Assembly: GCF_001028665.1 (NCBI RefSeq) | Contig: NZ_CP011504.1 | Location: 1,302,001-1,366,000 of the forward strand | Origin: Burkholderia pyrrocinia | GTDB lineage: Bacteria; Pseudomonadota; Gammaproteobacteria; Burkholderiales; Burkholderiaceae | Length of the DNA: 64,000 nucleotides | Direction of reading: 5' to 3' | Shown: positions 1-10,590 of the stretch, one piece after another | Position numbering within the stretch: position 1 is the stretch's first letter | Layout of the letters: every line of letters starts with the position of its first letter | Notes under the pieces: generated by a model | The model's database searches: none | What the model was told of the DNA's origin: nothing | Seen by the model: the letters and a program-made list of their open reading frames with translations, nothing else | Translations under genes and position numbers: made by a program

Positions 1-337
1 TCGCCGGCCTCGCGGACGACGTGATGGTCATGTATGCGGGCCGCACCGTCGAATACGCGCCGGCCGATTCGATCTTCGCGGCGCCGTCGCATCCGTACAC
101 GATCGGCCTGCTCAACGCGCTGCCGCGCCTGACCGACGCGGACGATGCGCCGCTCGTCGCGATTCCCGGCAATCCGCCGATGCCCGGCACCGCGCCGGCC
201 GGCTGCGCGTTCGCGAAGCGCTGCACGTATGCGGAAGAACGCTGCGGCGCCGCGCGCCCCGCGCTCGAAACCTTTGGCGCCGTGGGCGCGGTGCGCGCGT
301 GCCACCGCCCCGTGGCCGATCTGACGGGAGGTCTGCG

Positions 338-341
<4 letters not shown>
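1..341 (+). CDS. Dipeptide/oligopeptide ABC transporter ATP-binding protein, C-terminal part (DppD-like)
   Basis: The gene enters from the left edge, so only about the last 113 codons are present. The visible reading frame opens with an ADDVMVMYAG segment, the usual stretch after the H-loop of ABC ATPases. It continues into the C-terminal oligopeptide/dipeptide domain with HPYTIGLL and the cysteine pattern GCAFAKRC...C typical of the DppD/OppD family. The protein would energise import of peptides at the inner membrane. Its TGA overlaps the ATG of the next ATPase (ATGA), so the two ATPases are translationally coupled as in dppDF/oppDF operons. Permeases and binding protein should lie to the left. 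Substrate range cannot be read from this fragment. Confidence 0.9.
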
Positions 342-1357
<1,016 letters not shown>

Positions 1358-1517
1358 TCTGAAGTAACTCGGCAAACAAAACCAAGGCTGGTCAACAGGG
1401 GCAGGGGCGGCGCGAACGATCTTCGCGTCGCGGGGTACAGGCGCGTCCTTAACCGGGCGCGCCGGGGGGCCGGGAGCGGATCGCAACCGGCGTGGACGAT
1501 ATCAACACAAGACGAGA

Positions 1518-2972
1518 ATGACGATGAAGAAACAGAAGACGATCGGGACGGCATCGAAGATGCTGCTTGCATGGGGACTGCCGGCACTCGCCGGTGTCTC
1601 GCTGACGGGCGTGGCGTACGCCGACGACGCGGCGCCCGCGCCGCTGCAGGTCGCGCAGTCCGCCGGCACGGGCGCACCGACACAGAACGCCATTATCAAT
1701 GCCGAGGCGACCCAGGCCGTCACGCCGCCCGACGAGCCGTCGGCGCAGTCGAAGTCGAAGGGCTTCATTGCCGACAGCCATCTCGACTTCCTGTTCCGCA
1801 ACTATGCGGACGTGCTCGACAGCAAGGGCGGCCCGCATCGCCACGCATGGGTCCAGGGCGCGATGGCGAACTTCGAGTCGGGCTATACGACGGGCCTGAT
1901 CGGTATCGGCTTCGACGCGTCGCTGTATGCGGCACTGAAGCTCGACGGCGGCCAGGGCGCCGGCAGCATGGTGCACATCGCGAAGGGCGGCGGCGGCGGC
2001 AACCAGCTCGCGTGGGCCTACCCGGGCATCTACGACATCAAGGCGCGCATCTCGAACACGGTGATCAAGTACGGTCTGCAGGCCATCGACAACCCGTTCA
2101 TGGAGCAGCACGACAACCGTGCGCTGCCGCCGACGTTCCTCGGCACGACGATCGTCAGCAATGAATTCAAGAACGTGATGCTCGAGGCCGGCAGCTTCAC
2201 GAAGACCAACGCGCGCGGGCATACGACGCTCACCAACCTGACGACGCAATACGGCGGCACACGCATCAATCGCCTGTCGTATGTCGGCGGCACGTGGGAC
2301 TACTCGCCGAACGGCGAAGTCGCGCTGTATGCGAACCAGGCCGACGACGTGTGGCACCAGTACTACGCGTCGGTGAAGCACAGCATCGGCAGCCCGCAGA
2401 CGATCAAGTGGACCGGCTTCGGCAACGTCTACTCGACGCACGACACGGGCGACGCGCTGCAGGGCAAGATCGACAACAACGCATACAGCCTGTCGGTGGC
2501 CGCGCAGCACGGCCCGCACGAGCTGCTGCTCGGCTTCCAGCAGGTGCTCGGCGACCAGTTCTTCGACTACCTGAACGAAACGAACGGCATCTTCCTGACC
2601 AACTCGATGGACGTCGACTACAACGCGCCGCACGAAAAGTCGCTGCAGCTGCGTTACACGTTCTACGGCAAGGAAGCGGGCCTGCCGGGCTTCAAGGCGA
2701 TGGTCTGGGGCGTGACGGGCTGGGGTGCGGACGGCAGCGCGGGCGCGGCGAACGACCCGACCAAGTCGAGCATCTACTGGAGCAACGGCGCGCCGGTCCA
2801 GGGCCGTCACCACGAGTTCGGCTTCATCCCGTCGTACACGTTCCAGAGCGGCAAGCTGAAGGACACGAAGGTCACGTTCATCGCGATGTGGCACACCGGT
2901 TCGACTCACTACTCCGACGCGACGAACAAGGAGTACCGTCTGGTCGTGAACCTGCCGCTGCACGCGTTCTGA
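1518..2972 (+). CDS. OprD-family outer membrane porin
   Basis: A 484-residue exported protein. The N-terminus is a signal peptide (basic start, hydrophobic stretch, VAYA cleavage site near residue 35), and the chain ends in phenylalanine (LPLHAF) as outer-membrane beta-barrels do. After an acidic, glutamine-rich linker come OprD-like elements: SHLDFLFRNY, WVQGAMANFESGYTTGLIGIGFDAS and repeated amphipathic strands. OprD porins admit basic amino acids, peptides or organic acids, and its place after a peptide ABC transporter suggests a peptide channel. The ribosome site GACGAGA sits only a few bases from the first ATG, so the second ATG at 1524 may be the real start. Confidence 0.85.
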   Translation: MTMKKQKTIGTASKMLLAWGLPALAGVSLTGVAYADDAAPAPLQVAQSAGTGAPTQNAIINAEATQAVTPPDEPSAQSKSKGFIADSHLDFLFRNYADVLDSKGGPHRHAWVQGAMANFESGYTTGLIGIGFDASLYAALKLDGGQGAGSMVHIAKGGGGGNQLAWAYPGIYDIKARISNTVIKYGLQAIDNPFMEQHDNRALPPTFLGTTIVSNEFKNVMLEAGSFTKTNARGHTTLTNLTTQYGGTRINRLSYVGGTWDYSPNGEVALYANQADDVWHQYYASVKHSIGSPQTIKWTGFGNVYSTHDTGDALQGKIDNNAYSLSVAAQHGPHELLLGFQQVLGDQFFDYLNETNGIFLTNSMDVDYNAPHEKSLQLRYTFYGKEAGLPGFKAMVWGVTGWGADGSAGAANDPTKSSIYWSNGAPVQGRHHEFGFIPSYTFQSGKLKDTKVTFIAMWHTGSTHYSDATNKEYRLVVNLPLHAF

Positions 2973-2977
2973 TCGAA

Positions 2978-2996
2978 GGGGGACGCCGGGTCCCCC
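2978..2996. terminator. Hairpin between convergent porin and DedA genes
   Basis: A 7-bp perfect stem, GGGGGAC/GTCCCCC, with a 5-base loop lies just after the porin stop codon and before the convergent DedA stop. There is no T-run on either side, so it is a stabilising or Rho-assisted 3' hairpin rather than a proven intrinsic terminator. Confidence 0.45.
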
Positions 2997-3027
2997 GCCT
3001 CGCGCGGCCGGCCTGCGAGCAGTGCGC

Positions 3028-4020
3028 TCAGGCCGGCTTGTGCAACCCCGCGACCGGGTCGTTCGCGGCGGGCATCTCTTCCGCGAGCGACGTGAGCTGG
3101 CGGCCCGTATCGCGCCATGCGTCGAGGCCGCCGCGCAGCGCGAGCGCATCGGTGAAGCCTGCGTCGAGCAGGCGCTTCGCCATCAGCGCGGCCGTCACTT
3201 CGTTCGGGCACGAACAGTACACGACGAACTTCTGCGAGAACGGATAGCGCGCGACGATGTCGGCGATCTGCCGCTCGTCGGCGAATTGCGCACCGGGAAT
3301 CGAGAACGGGTCGAGCTTGCGGTGTTCGGGCGAGCGTACGTCGAGCACCACCGGCGCGGCGTCGTCGCGCAGCAGATTTTCGAGTTCGTCGACGCCGATC
3401 CGCGCATGGGCGAGCTGGCGGATCAGCGTGCGGCGGCGCATCCAGCGGATCGCCGCGTACACGGCCAGCAGTGCGACGATCACCAGCAGCACCGCGTGGC
3501 CGAGGTGGCTCGCGCCGGCGAACAGCCAGTCGATCTGCCGGTAGAACACGATCCCGACCACCAGCCCGACGATCGTCCACAGCGCGGCGCCGAGTGCGTC
3601 GTAACCGGCGAACGTGCGATAACTCGTGCCGAGCGCGCCGGCCATCGGCACCGACACGAGCGACAGCCCGGGGATGAAGCGTGCGACGGCGAGCACGCGC
3701 ACGCCGTAGCGGCCGAAGAAGCGCTCGGTCTTCCGCACGCAGGTATCGCGCGACAGCGACAGCCGGCAGATCGTCTTCAGCGTCGTGCCGCCGTAACGCC
3801 GCCCGGCGACGTACCAGACGGTGTCGCCGATCAGCGCGCCGAACACCGACAGCGCCACCACCGTCACGAGCTGCGAGCCGATTATTTCCGGGTGCATCCC
3901 GGCCATCGCACCGAACAGCACGAGCGTCGGCATCGCGGGCACCGGCAGGCCGACGGCCGCCGCGAGCACGTTGGCGAAGACGAGAAGCGGCCCGTATTGG
4001 GCGACGAGGTCACGGAGCAT
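3028..4020 (-). CDS. DedA-family membrane protein fused to a rhodanese domain
   Basis: A 330-residue protein with two parts. Residues 1-195 are a DedA/VTT membrane domain with several hydrophobic segments, the conserved arginine-proline motif RFIPGLS near 114-120 and a GYDALGA segment near 139. DedA proteins act in lipid scrambling and membrane homeostasis. Residues 205-315 are a rhodanese fold beginning VVLDVRSPEH, with the active-site loop YCSCPNE near 268-274, whose cysteine would carry the sulfane sulfur. DedA-rhodanese fusions occur in Burkholderia. Short basic linker RWMRRR joins the parts at the cytoplasmic face. The gene converges on the porin. Confidence 0.88.
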   Translation of the reverse strand: MLRDLVAQYGPLLVFANVLAAAVGLPVPAMPTLVLFGAMAGMHPEIIGSQLVTVVALSVFGALIGDTVWYVAGRRYGGTTLKTICRLSLSRDTCVRKTERFFGRYGVRVLAVARFIPGLSLVSVPMAGALGTSYRTFAGYDALGAALWTIVGLVVGIVFYRQIDWLFAGASHLGHAVLLVIVALLAVYAAIRWMRRRTLIRQLAHARIGVDELENLLRDDAAPVVLDVRSPEHRKLDPFSIPGAQFADERQIADIVARYPFSQKFVVYCSCPNEVTAALMAKRLLDAGFTDALALRGGLDAWRDTGRQLTSLAEEMPAANDPVAGLHKPA

Positions 4021-4136
4021 GACGGCTTGGCCGAAAAGGAAATGCGTGGGCAGGAAACGCAGATGGGCCGATTATCGGCCATTTTCAAGACAGCGGCGGG
4101 AATGACGGAAAGCGCCTGACGGCGGCAGGGGGATAC

Positions 4137-4168
4137 CGGTGAGCCGGCGCGCTGCGCGCGGCTCACCG
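4137..4168 (-). terminator. Hairpin downstream of small gene at 4176
   Basis: A perfect 10-bp stem, CGGTGAGCCG/CGGCTCACCG, with a GC-rich loop stands 8 bases past the stop codon of the minus-strand gene. No T-run follows, so termination would need help. It resembles the GGTGAG repeat seen near the H-NS genes only by chance: the second motif half is absent. Confidence 0.45.
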
Positions 4169-4175
4169 TTCGAAA

Positions 4176-4445
4176 TCAGGAGGACGTGCGGGCGAGCGAC
4201 GCGGCGCCGTGGTTTTCGCCGGGCAACTCGGCGCCGTGCGAGCGGATCGCCGCGATCAGTTCGGCCGGCGTGATCTCGTAGCGAACCTCGCGGTGGATGC
4301 CGGGCTTGCGTTCGTCGATCTCGATCAGCAGCACGCTCTTGCCGTCGCCGGTTGCTTCGAGCCGGAGCGACCGCAGTTCGCGGCCGTCGGCCGGGTCGTG
4401 TTCGGTGAGCAGGGTCATTGCCCCGGATGAGCCGGTTGTGCGCAT
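4176..4445 (-). CDS. Small conserved hypothetical protein
   Basis: An 89-residue soluble protein rich in acidic and basic residues, with the segments LRLEATGDGKSVLLIEIDERKPG and YEITPAELIAAIRSHG. No signal peptide, membrane segment or metal site is visible. I do not recognise a named family. The start at 4445 is preceded by AGGATAGG at good spacing; the internal ATG at 4418 has a weaker site. The gene stands alone between DedA and phospholipase C, and a strong hairpin follows its stop. Codon use matches its neighbours, which supports a real gene, but the function is unknown. Confidence 0.6.
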   Translation of the reverse strand: MRTTGSSGAMTLLTEHDPADGRELRSLRLEATGDGKSVLLIEIDERKPGIHREVRYEITPAELIAAIRSHGAELPGENHGAASLARTSS

Positions 4446-4714
4446 CGAACCTATCCTCGCGTCGTGGATGCCGTAGCGGCAAAGATGTCTTTGTTGAATA
4501 CAGCTTGTCGCAGTTTAACGCGAACGGTCCGCAACACGGAGCATTTTCGCGGGGCGAAATGAGGGCTGAACCACCGATCCATCTGATGTTTGAGCCGCGC
4601 CAGGCGGGCGTTTCAGCCGGATCGGGCGCGGCCGCGGCCGGCGCCCGACCGGCGTTCGCGGCCGCGCCGCCGCGAGGGGCGACACGCGGTGCAACGCGCG
4701 TCGCCGCGGCGGCG

Positions 4715-7072
4715 TCAGAAGCGGTCGGCCAGCCCCATCGCCGGATCGCTGACCGAGTGGCGGCCCGTTTCGACGCGGCCGGCCACGCGGCGCGAGAAGC
4801 TCGCGTCGCTGTCCGCGGTGACGATGAAGTCGTACCAATGGCCGGTCGAGTCGAGCTTCCAGTGCAGTTCGGACTGGTCGCCGGCACGCACCGTGACGGT
4901 CCACGTGGTGCCCGTGCCGTTGCCATTGCCGTAATGGTGACCCTGGCTGTTGCCGTCCTCGTTGCCATGGCCCTGACCGCGATCGTCGTTCGCGCCGCGG
5001 CCGGGCAGCGGCCCGTAAACCTGGTTCGACTTCACCGTGAAGCGCACCGTGCCGCCGCCGTCGTTGCGCAGCCGCAGGTGGAGGTTGCCGCTCGCGCCCG
5101 CATAGCCGACGCGAACTTCCGGATGAGGCGCGCGCGCACCGGCCAGGCGGCTCAGGTCGCCGGTGAAGCGGCGGTGATAGCCGTTCGGGCCGAGCACCCA
5201 CAGGTCATATTTACCGCCGTTGTCGGCGCGCGCGGCCCAGTCGCCGTGCAGCGTCTTGCCCGGCTCGACGACGTAGCGCTGCGGCAGGCGGTCGAGATGC
5301 AGCTTGTCGTAGACGTGAAACACGGCGGCGGCGCGGCCCGTGTTCGCGAACTTCAGCGTGACCGTGCCGGTGCCGGCATCGGTCCGCGCGCTCGCATGCA
5401 GTTCGTACGGCAACGCGCGCGACGGGCGCACGCCGGTGGCCTGCGCGGGCAGCGCCGGCGCGGCCGGCGGCACGATCTTCGGCGCGGCTTGCTGCGCGGC
5501 GCTTAGCGCGTCGACCTGGCTTTTCGTCGTATGGCCCGCGAGCGTCGGCAGCGGTTCGTGGTTCGGCGAGCGGAAGTTGAACGCGCTCGTCAGGTCGCCG
5601 CACACCGCGCGGCGGTACGCGCTGATCTGCGGCTCGGCGACGCCGAAGCGCTTCTCGAGGAAGAGCAGCGTCGACGTATGGTCGAACACCTGCGAGTTGA
5701 CCCAGCCGCCGCGGCTCCACGGCGACACGACCCACATCGGCACGCGCGGGCCCGGGCCGTACGGACGGCCGTCGGTCGCCGGCTGGTTCGACGTGGCCGG
5801 CGTGAAGTCGTGGTATTCGACGGCGATGTCGGCATCCCGCAGCGTATGGCCGCCCGCGAGCGTGCCGTCGGTGTTGCGCGACGGCACGGCCGGCGACGGC
5901 ATGTGGTCGAAGAAGCCGTCGTTCTCGTCGTAGTTGACCAGCAGCACCGTCTTGCTCCACACCTCCGGGTTCGCCGTCAGCGCATCGAGCACGGCCTGCA
6001 CGTACCAGCCGCCCTGCGCGGGGCTCGACGGGCCCGGGTGTTCGCTGTACGCGGACGGCGGGATGATCCACGACACTTCCGGCAGCGTGCCGTTGCGGAT
6101 GTCGTCGCGGAACGTTTCGAGAAAGCCGTACGGCATCGTGTTGCCGAAGCCTTTCGCGAGCGGGCTCAACGGATCGTCGATCGCCGGATCGTAGAACGCG
6201 CCGGCCGCCGTCACGGGCTGCGTGATGTCCGTCGACGCGACGTACGCGGGCCGGCGCGCGGCCGGCATCTGCTCGATCGCCGCGCGCCAGTGGCGAAAGC
6301 TCATCATTTCGTTGCAGCCGAAGTTGTCGATCAGGCTCTGGTAGACCTTCCAGTTCACGCCGGCCTGCTGCAGCCGGTCGGCGTAGGTCGTCCAGGTCCA
6401 GCCCTGGCTCGACGGGCCGATGTCGTTGCCGCCGTTGAACTGGTTGTTCAGCGCGGCGATCTTCACGCGGCTGCCGTCGGCCGGGCTGATGCCGTTCGGG
6501 CCGTTGGTGCCGCTCCAGTAGAACAGGCGGTTCGCGATCGTGCCCGTGTGCATCCCGCAGTGGTAGTGGTCGCACAGCGTGAACGCATCGGCGAGCGCGC
6601 GCTGGAACGGGACTTCCGCCGCGTCGTAATAGCCCATCGACAGCGGTGTCTTCGCGTCGGGCCAGCGGTTCATCCGGCCGTGGTCCCACGCGGCCTGCGC
6701 ATCGGCCCACGTGTGCGGCGTGCCGCCCGCGCGCTGCGCGTTGCCCTGGCTTGCGTCGAGGTGATACGGCGTGCAGGTCGTCGCGGGCGTCGCCTTCGTG
6801 TACGTCTGGTAGAACACGTCGCGGCCGTTCGGCGACGGCACCGCGAAGCGGTCGCCGTAGCCGCGCACGCCCTTGAACGTGCCGAAGTAGCTGTCGAATG
6901 CGCGGTTCTCCATCATCAGCAGCACGACGTGCTTGACGTCCTTGATGGTCCCCGTTTCGTGAAACGCGGGAATGGCGAGCGCGCGGCGGATGCTCGGCGG
7001 AAACGCGGCGAGCGCGGCGGCGGCGAGGCCGGAAGTCGCGGTCTGTTGAAGGAATTTGCGGCGTGACGTCAT
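4715..7072 (-). CDS. plcN: Tat-exported phosphocholine-specific phospholipase C
   Basis: A 785-residue hydrolase. It opens with a twin-arginine signal, MTSRRKFLQQTATSG, followed by a hydrophobic run, so it is exported folded by Tat. The catalytic domain has the landmarks of the PlcH/PlcN/acid-phosphatase superfamily: HVVLLMMENRAFDSYFGT, HYHCGMHTGT and YDENDGFFDHMPSP. Two C-terminal repeats of the DUF756 type follow (around residues 600-785). Such enzymes cleave phosphatidylcholine or sphingomyelin and release phosphate and choline outside the cell. I chose the ATG at 7072 because the signal peptide begins there and AGGATC precedes it; an upstream extension of 78 codons lacks support. The symbol is by family; PlcH cannot be excluded. 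Confidence 0.9.
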   Translation of the reverse strand: MTSRRKFLQQTATSGLAAAALAAFPPSIRRALAIPAFHETGTIKDVKHVVLLMMENRAFDSYFGTFKGVRGYGDRFAVPSPNGRDVFYQTYTKATPATTCTPYHLDASQGNAQRAGGTPHTWADAQAAWDHGRMNRWPDAKTPLSMGYYDAAEVPFQRALADAFTLCDHYHCGMHTGTIANRLFYWSGTNGPNGISPADGSRVKIAALNNQFNGGNDIGPSSQGWTWTTYADRLQQAGVNWKVYQSLIDNFGCNEMMSFRHWRAAIEQMPAARRPAYVASTDITQPVTAAGAFYDPAIDDPLSPLAKGFGNTMPYGFLETFRDDIRNGTLPEVSWIIPPSAYSEHPGPSSPAQGGWYVQAVLDALTANPEVWSKTVLLVNYDENDGFFDHMPSPAVPSRNTDGTLAGGHTLRDADIAVEYHDFTPATSNQPATDGRPYGPGPRVPMWVVSPWSRGGWVNSQVFDHTSTLLFLEKRFGVAEPQISAYRRAVCGDLTSAFNFRSPNHEPLPTLAGHTTKSQVDALSAAQQAAPKIVPPAAPALPAQATGVRPSRALPYELHASARTDAGTGTVTLKFANTGRAAAVFHVYDKLHLDRLPQRYVVEPGKTLHGDWAARADNGGKYDLWVLGPNGYHRRFTGDLSRLAGARAPHPEVRVGYAGASGNLHLRLRNDGGGTVRFTVKSNQVYGPLPGRGANDDRGQGHGNEDGNSQGHHYGNGNGTGTTWTVTVRAGDQSELHWKLDSTGHWYDFIVTADSDASFSRRVAGRVETGRHSVSDPAMGLADRF

Positions 7073-7662
7073 GGCGTTCGGATCCTGTGATGGTGGGAGC
7101 GTTCGTGACTTCGTCTGGCGGCGCCCGTGCGTCGTCCCTCCTGGGACGATCCGCGATGCGTGTGCGTGCGAGTGCGTCGGCCGCGCGAGGCGGTGGTGCT
7201 CGCATCGCGCGACGCGTCGTGTCGAACCGCGTCGCGCGGATGCATTGGCCGTCGTCGCGATCCTGCGCGTCGCGCGCTCGTGATGCGCGGGCCAGGACGT
7301 CGGCACACACCGGCCCGACGCATGCCGGACTGGGCGGCACCCAGTCTAGGGAGGCGGCATGACGTCGACGTGATGAAGAAATGACATCGCATGTCGCGCG
7401 CGTGACGTTGTGTGCGCAACGATTTGTTCGGGCGCGATGCATGACGGAAAGGGGTAAGGAATTACCGATCGCCGCAAGCGGAATCGGTCATATTTTTCCG
7501 AATCGCGGCCGGCAGCGTGATTGCGTGTCGTTGCGGATGCAACGGCATCGCGCGACGACGTGACGCCCATGTTTCAAATGCGTGAAATCGGATAAGCTCG
7601 AAACGTTGCTGCGCATGTGCGCAGTCCGCGCCGCAGGCGCGACTTTTCGGACCGGCCTACCC
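7073..7662. other. Non-coding region between plc and yhhY-like gene
   Basis: About 590 bases separating two divergent genes. It should hold both promoters. I see a GACAT-cgc-ATGTC inverted repeat at 7383-7395 and a degenerate Pho-box-like site at 7370-7387. Open frames in it are GC-rich shadows with no start signals. Confidence 0.6.
7370..7387 (-). promoter_or_regulatory. Degenerate Pho-box-like direct repeat upstream of phospholipase C
   Basis: Read on the minus strand this is ATGTCAT-TTCT-TCATCAC. The first half matches the PhoB half-site CTGTCAT in 6 of 7 positions; the second matches CTGTCAC in only 4 of 7. It lies about 300 bases upstream of the phospholipase start, far for a direct promoter site. 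Phospholipases C are often phosphate-regulated, so it is worth recording, but weak. Confidence 0.2.
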
Positions 7663-8163
7663 ATGACCGACATCAAGATCCGGCACAGCGAGACGCACGA
7701 CGTCGACGCGATCCGGCAGATCGCCGCCCATCCCGCGGTGTACATGAATACGTTGCAGCTTCCGTTTCCGTCGCTCGAGAAATGGCAGAAGCGGCTCGAA
7801 AACGTGCACGAGCGCGGCGTGAGCCTCGTCGCCGAAATTGGCGGCGCGGTGGTCGGCCATCTCGGCCTGCATGTCGAGCCGAATCCGCGCCGGCGCCATG
7901 CGGCGGGGCTCGGCATGATGGTCGATGCGGCCCATCACGGGCGCGGCGTCGGCCGCCGGCTGCTCGCGGCCGCGATCGATCTCGCGGAAAACTGGCTGAA
8001 CATCACGCGTCTCGAGCTGACCGTGTTCACCGACAACCGCGCGGCAATCGCGCTCTACGAGAAGCACGGTTTCCGGATCGAAGGCGAATCGCCGGGCTAT
8101 GCATTGCGCGACGGCGTGCATGAGGCCGTGTATCACATGGCGCGGATCAAGGGCCGGGCGTGA
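7663..8163 (+). CDS. GNAT L-amino-acid N-acetyltransferase (YhhY/AaaT-like)
   Basis: A 166-residue GNAT acetyltransferase close to E. coli YhhY (AaaT), which acetylates several L-amino acids. Shared blocks are IRHSETHDVDAIRQIAAHPAVY near the start, the NTLQ motif, the acetyl-CoA loop HHGRGVGRRLL, the strand LELTVFTDNRAAIALYEKHGF and the IEGESPGYALRDG tail. The length is typical. I place the start at the ATG of MTDIKIRH because it aligns with YhhY; an upstream GTG would add 27 residues with no counterpart. The Shine-Dalgarno site is weak. It appears to be a single-gene unit. Confidence 0.88.
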   Translation: MTDIKIRHSETHDVDAIRQIAAHPAVYMNTLQLPFPSLEKWQKRLENVHERGVSLVAEIGGAVVGHLGLHVEPNPRRRHAAGLGMMVDAAHHGRGVGRRLLAAAIDLAENWLNITRLELTVFTDNRAAIALYEKHGFRIEGESPGYALRDGVHEAVYHMARIKGRA

Positions 8164-8458
8164 ACGGGCGATCGGCGCAGGCGTGACGGAACGCGCTTCT
8201 GCAGTGCCGCGCGTCATATTCATTCGAGATTTCGTTCGTTTCCCGCGGGCTGCGCTGGTCGTATCGTTGATCGATTTGCCGGTCGCTTCGGCCGGCGTCC
8301 GCCTTTTCGCGTCGTTGCGCGCGCCATGCGCCACCGCATTCCGGCGTGCGTCTTGCCACACGTCGGTGCGCTTCATCGCTTCATGAACATCGCTTCATGG
8401 TCGTCGTTTCGCGTGACACACCTTCCCGCAACCGTCTCTTTCAACGGAACCCGCTTCG

Positions 8459-10054
8459 ATGAAAACCGCTCTCCGGAATCTGACTGCCGCCTGCCTGTTC
8501 GCCGCCGCGGGTGCGGCGTTTGCCGCTGCCGCGCCTGCGGGCGCCACCGTGTCGAGCGCGTCGGCCGAAGGCGCGCATCTGCCGCCCGGCATCGCGTGGC
8601 AGCACGGCGATGTCGATGCCGCCTTCGCGCTGGCGAAGCGCACCGGCAAGCCGCTGCTGCTGTACTGGGGTGCGGTGTGGTGCCCGTCGTGCAACCAGGT
8701 GAAGTCGACCATCTTCAGCCAGCAGGCATTCAAGACCCGTTCGTCGTTTTTCGTGCCCGTGTATCTCGACGGCGATACCGAAAGCGCGCAGAAGCTCGGC
8801 GAGCGTTTCAAGGTGCACGGCTATCCGACGATGATCCTGTTCCGCCCCGACGGCACCGAAGTGACGCGGCTGCCGGGCGAGGCCGATCTCGACCGCTACA
8901 TGCAGGCGCTGTCGCTCGGGATGACGGCCGCGCATCCGGTGCGGCAGACGCTCGCGACTGCGTTGAAGAACGGCGCGTCGCTGACGCCGGACGAATGGCG
9001 CCTGCTGGCCGATTATTCGTGGGATACCGACGGCGCGCTGCCGGTGCCGGCCGATCGTGTCGCCGAGACGCTGCAGTCGCTCGCGCAACGCGCGCGGGCG
9101 GCGGGCGCGAAGGCCGAATCGGCGCGCTTCGCGCTGAAGTCGGCGGTGGTCGCCGCGTCGGACGATCCGGCGCAGGCCGGCGCGCTCGACAAGGCGGCGC
9201 TCGCCGATTCGCTGCGCACGGTGCTGCGCGATCCCGCGCTGTCGCGGGCCGATTCGGACGTGCTGGTCGCGGCGCCCGCACGCGTGGTCGCGTATCTCGG
9301 CGGCGACGACGCGCAGCGCGCGACATTGCGCGGCGCGTACGACACGGCGCTCGCGCGCCTGTCGACCGACACCACGCTGTCGTCGATCGACCGGCTGATG
9401 GCGCTGCACGGGCGCGTGCTGCTCGCGCGCGGCGACGCGCGCAAGGGCGCGCCGCTCGCTGCGCCGGCGCTGGCCGACACCGCGCGCAAGCAGATTGTCG
9501 CATCGGTGCAGGGTGCCGCGAATGCGTATGAACGGCAGGCGCTCGTCAGCGAGGGCGCGGACACGCTGACCGACGCGGGGCTGTACGACGAGTCGGATGC
9601 ATTGCTGAAGGCCGAGCTGCCGCGTTCGTCCACGCCGTACTACTTCATGTCAGGGCTGGCCGCGAATGCGAAGGCGCGCGGCGACAAGGCCGCGGCGCTC
9701 GACTGGTATCGCAAGGCATATGACTCGGCGAGCGGGCCGGCGACGAAGCTGCGCTGGGGCGCGACCTATTTTGCGAATGCGGTCGAACTGGCGCCGGACG
9801 ATTCGGCGCGCATCGAAGGGATTGCCGCAAGCGTGCTCGCGCAGGCCGACAAGACCCGGGACGCGTTCTACGGTGCGAACCTGCGCGCGTTGACGAAGGT
9901 CGTCACGCAATTGAACCGCTGGCGCAGCGGCGGCGCGCACGATGCATCGGTCCGGTCGGTCGTGAAGCAGCTCGACGGCGTCTGCGGGAAGCTGCCCGCG
10001 GGCGATCCGCAGGCAGCGGCGTGCGCGAAGCTGATCCAGCCGGTGAAGGCGTAA
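8459..10054 (+). CDS. Exported thioredoxin-fold protein with long alpha-helical C-terminus
   Basis: A 531-residue protein. Residues 1-25 are a signal peptide ending in AFA. Residues about 45-150 form a thioredoxin-like domain with the redox motif WCPSC at 74-78 and the cis-proline segment GYPTMILF near 121. This looks like the thioredoxin_7/DUF255-type periplasmic oxidoreductases. The remaining 370 residues are alanine-rich helices, possibly TPR-like, with two more cysteines near the end (VCGKLP, AACAKL). It probably reduces or isomerises disulfides in the periplasm; the partner is unknown. It is followed closely by a convergent DUF4148 gene. Confidence 0.75.
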   Translation: MKTALRNLTAACLFAAAGAAFAAAAPAGATVSSASAEGAHLPPGIAWQHGDVDAAFALAKRTGKPLLLYWGAVWCPSCNQVKSTIFSQQAFKTRSSFFVPVYLDGDTESAQKLGERFKVHGYPTMILFRPDGTEVTRLPGEADLDRYMQALSLGMTAAHPVRQTLATALKNGASLTPDEWRLLADYSWDTDGALPVPADRVAETLQSLAQRARAAGAKAESARFALKSAVVAASDDPAQAGALDKAALADSLRTVLRDPALSRADSDVLVAAPARVVAYLGGDDAQRATLRGAYDTALARLSTDTTLSSIDRLMALHGRVLLARGDARKGAPLAAPALADTARKQIVASVQGAANAYERQALVSEGADTLTDAGLYDESDALLKAELPRSSTPYYFMSGLAANAKARGDKAAALDWYRKAYDSASGPATKLRWGATYFANAVELAPDDSARIEGIAASVLAQADKTRDAFYGANLRALTKVVTQLNRWRSGGAHDASVRSVVKQLDGVCGKLPAGDPQAAACAKLIQPVKA

Positions 10055-10093
10055 CGGCGCACGCACACATCGTCGAGCGGGCCGGATGGTCGA

Positions 10094-10345
10094 TTACCGG
10101 CCCGACTCCGACGACGCGCCGCGATCGCTGCCGTATCCGGCGTCGTGCTCACGGGCAATCGTCGCTTCGGCGGAAACGATGCTGGCCGGATAGAACCAGT
10201 CGCTCGACTGGAAGCCGGCCTGCTTCAGCGCCTTCACTTCGGCGCGGACCTGCGCGCGTGTCAGCGGCTGGTTCGACTGCGCTTGCGCGGCGAGCGGGGC
10301 CGATACGGCCAGGGCAATGGCAACGGCTTGGATCAGGCGCTTCAT
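10094..10345 (-). CDS. DUF4148 secreted small protein
   Basis: An 83-residue exported protein: signal peptide MKRLIQAVAIALAVSAPLAAQA, then the DUF4148 signature LTRAQVRAEVKALKQAGF. These small periplasmic proteins are abundant in Burkholderiales and have no defined role. A GGAG site sits before the ATG at 10345; longer upstream frames are spurious. It converges on the thioredoxin-like gene with 39 bases between stops. Confidence 0.85.
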   Translation of the reverse strand: MKRLIQAVAIALAVSAPLAAQAQSNQPLTRAQVRAEVKALKQAGFQSSDWFYPASIVSAEATIAREHDAGYGSDRGASSESGR

Positions 10346-10590
10346 GATCGGGACTCCAGGATTCCGGTGATTCGCCGCGCTTCGTTCGTCGAAGCGCCGG
10401 GCGACGTTGAACCCAGTGTAGGCCGGGGCGGGCGTGCGAAAAATGCGATCGCGCCCAATGCAGTGTTTTGTTGCGGGCAACAATGGGCGGGCGGATGCCG
10501 GATGGTGGCTTGACGAGAGTGACGGGCGAGACGCCGCGCGAGTGTTGCGACGGTGCGGATTCGACCGGTTCCGGCGAGCGAGGAAATGAA

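Noticed and set aside
7073..7306. 78-codon extension of phospholipase C
   Set aside because: The twin-arginine signal must be N-terminal, and the upstream part looks like random GC-rich sequence.
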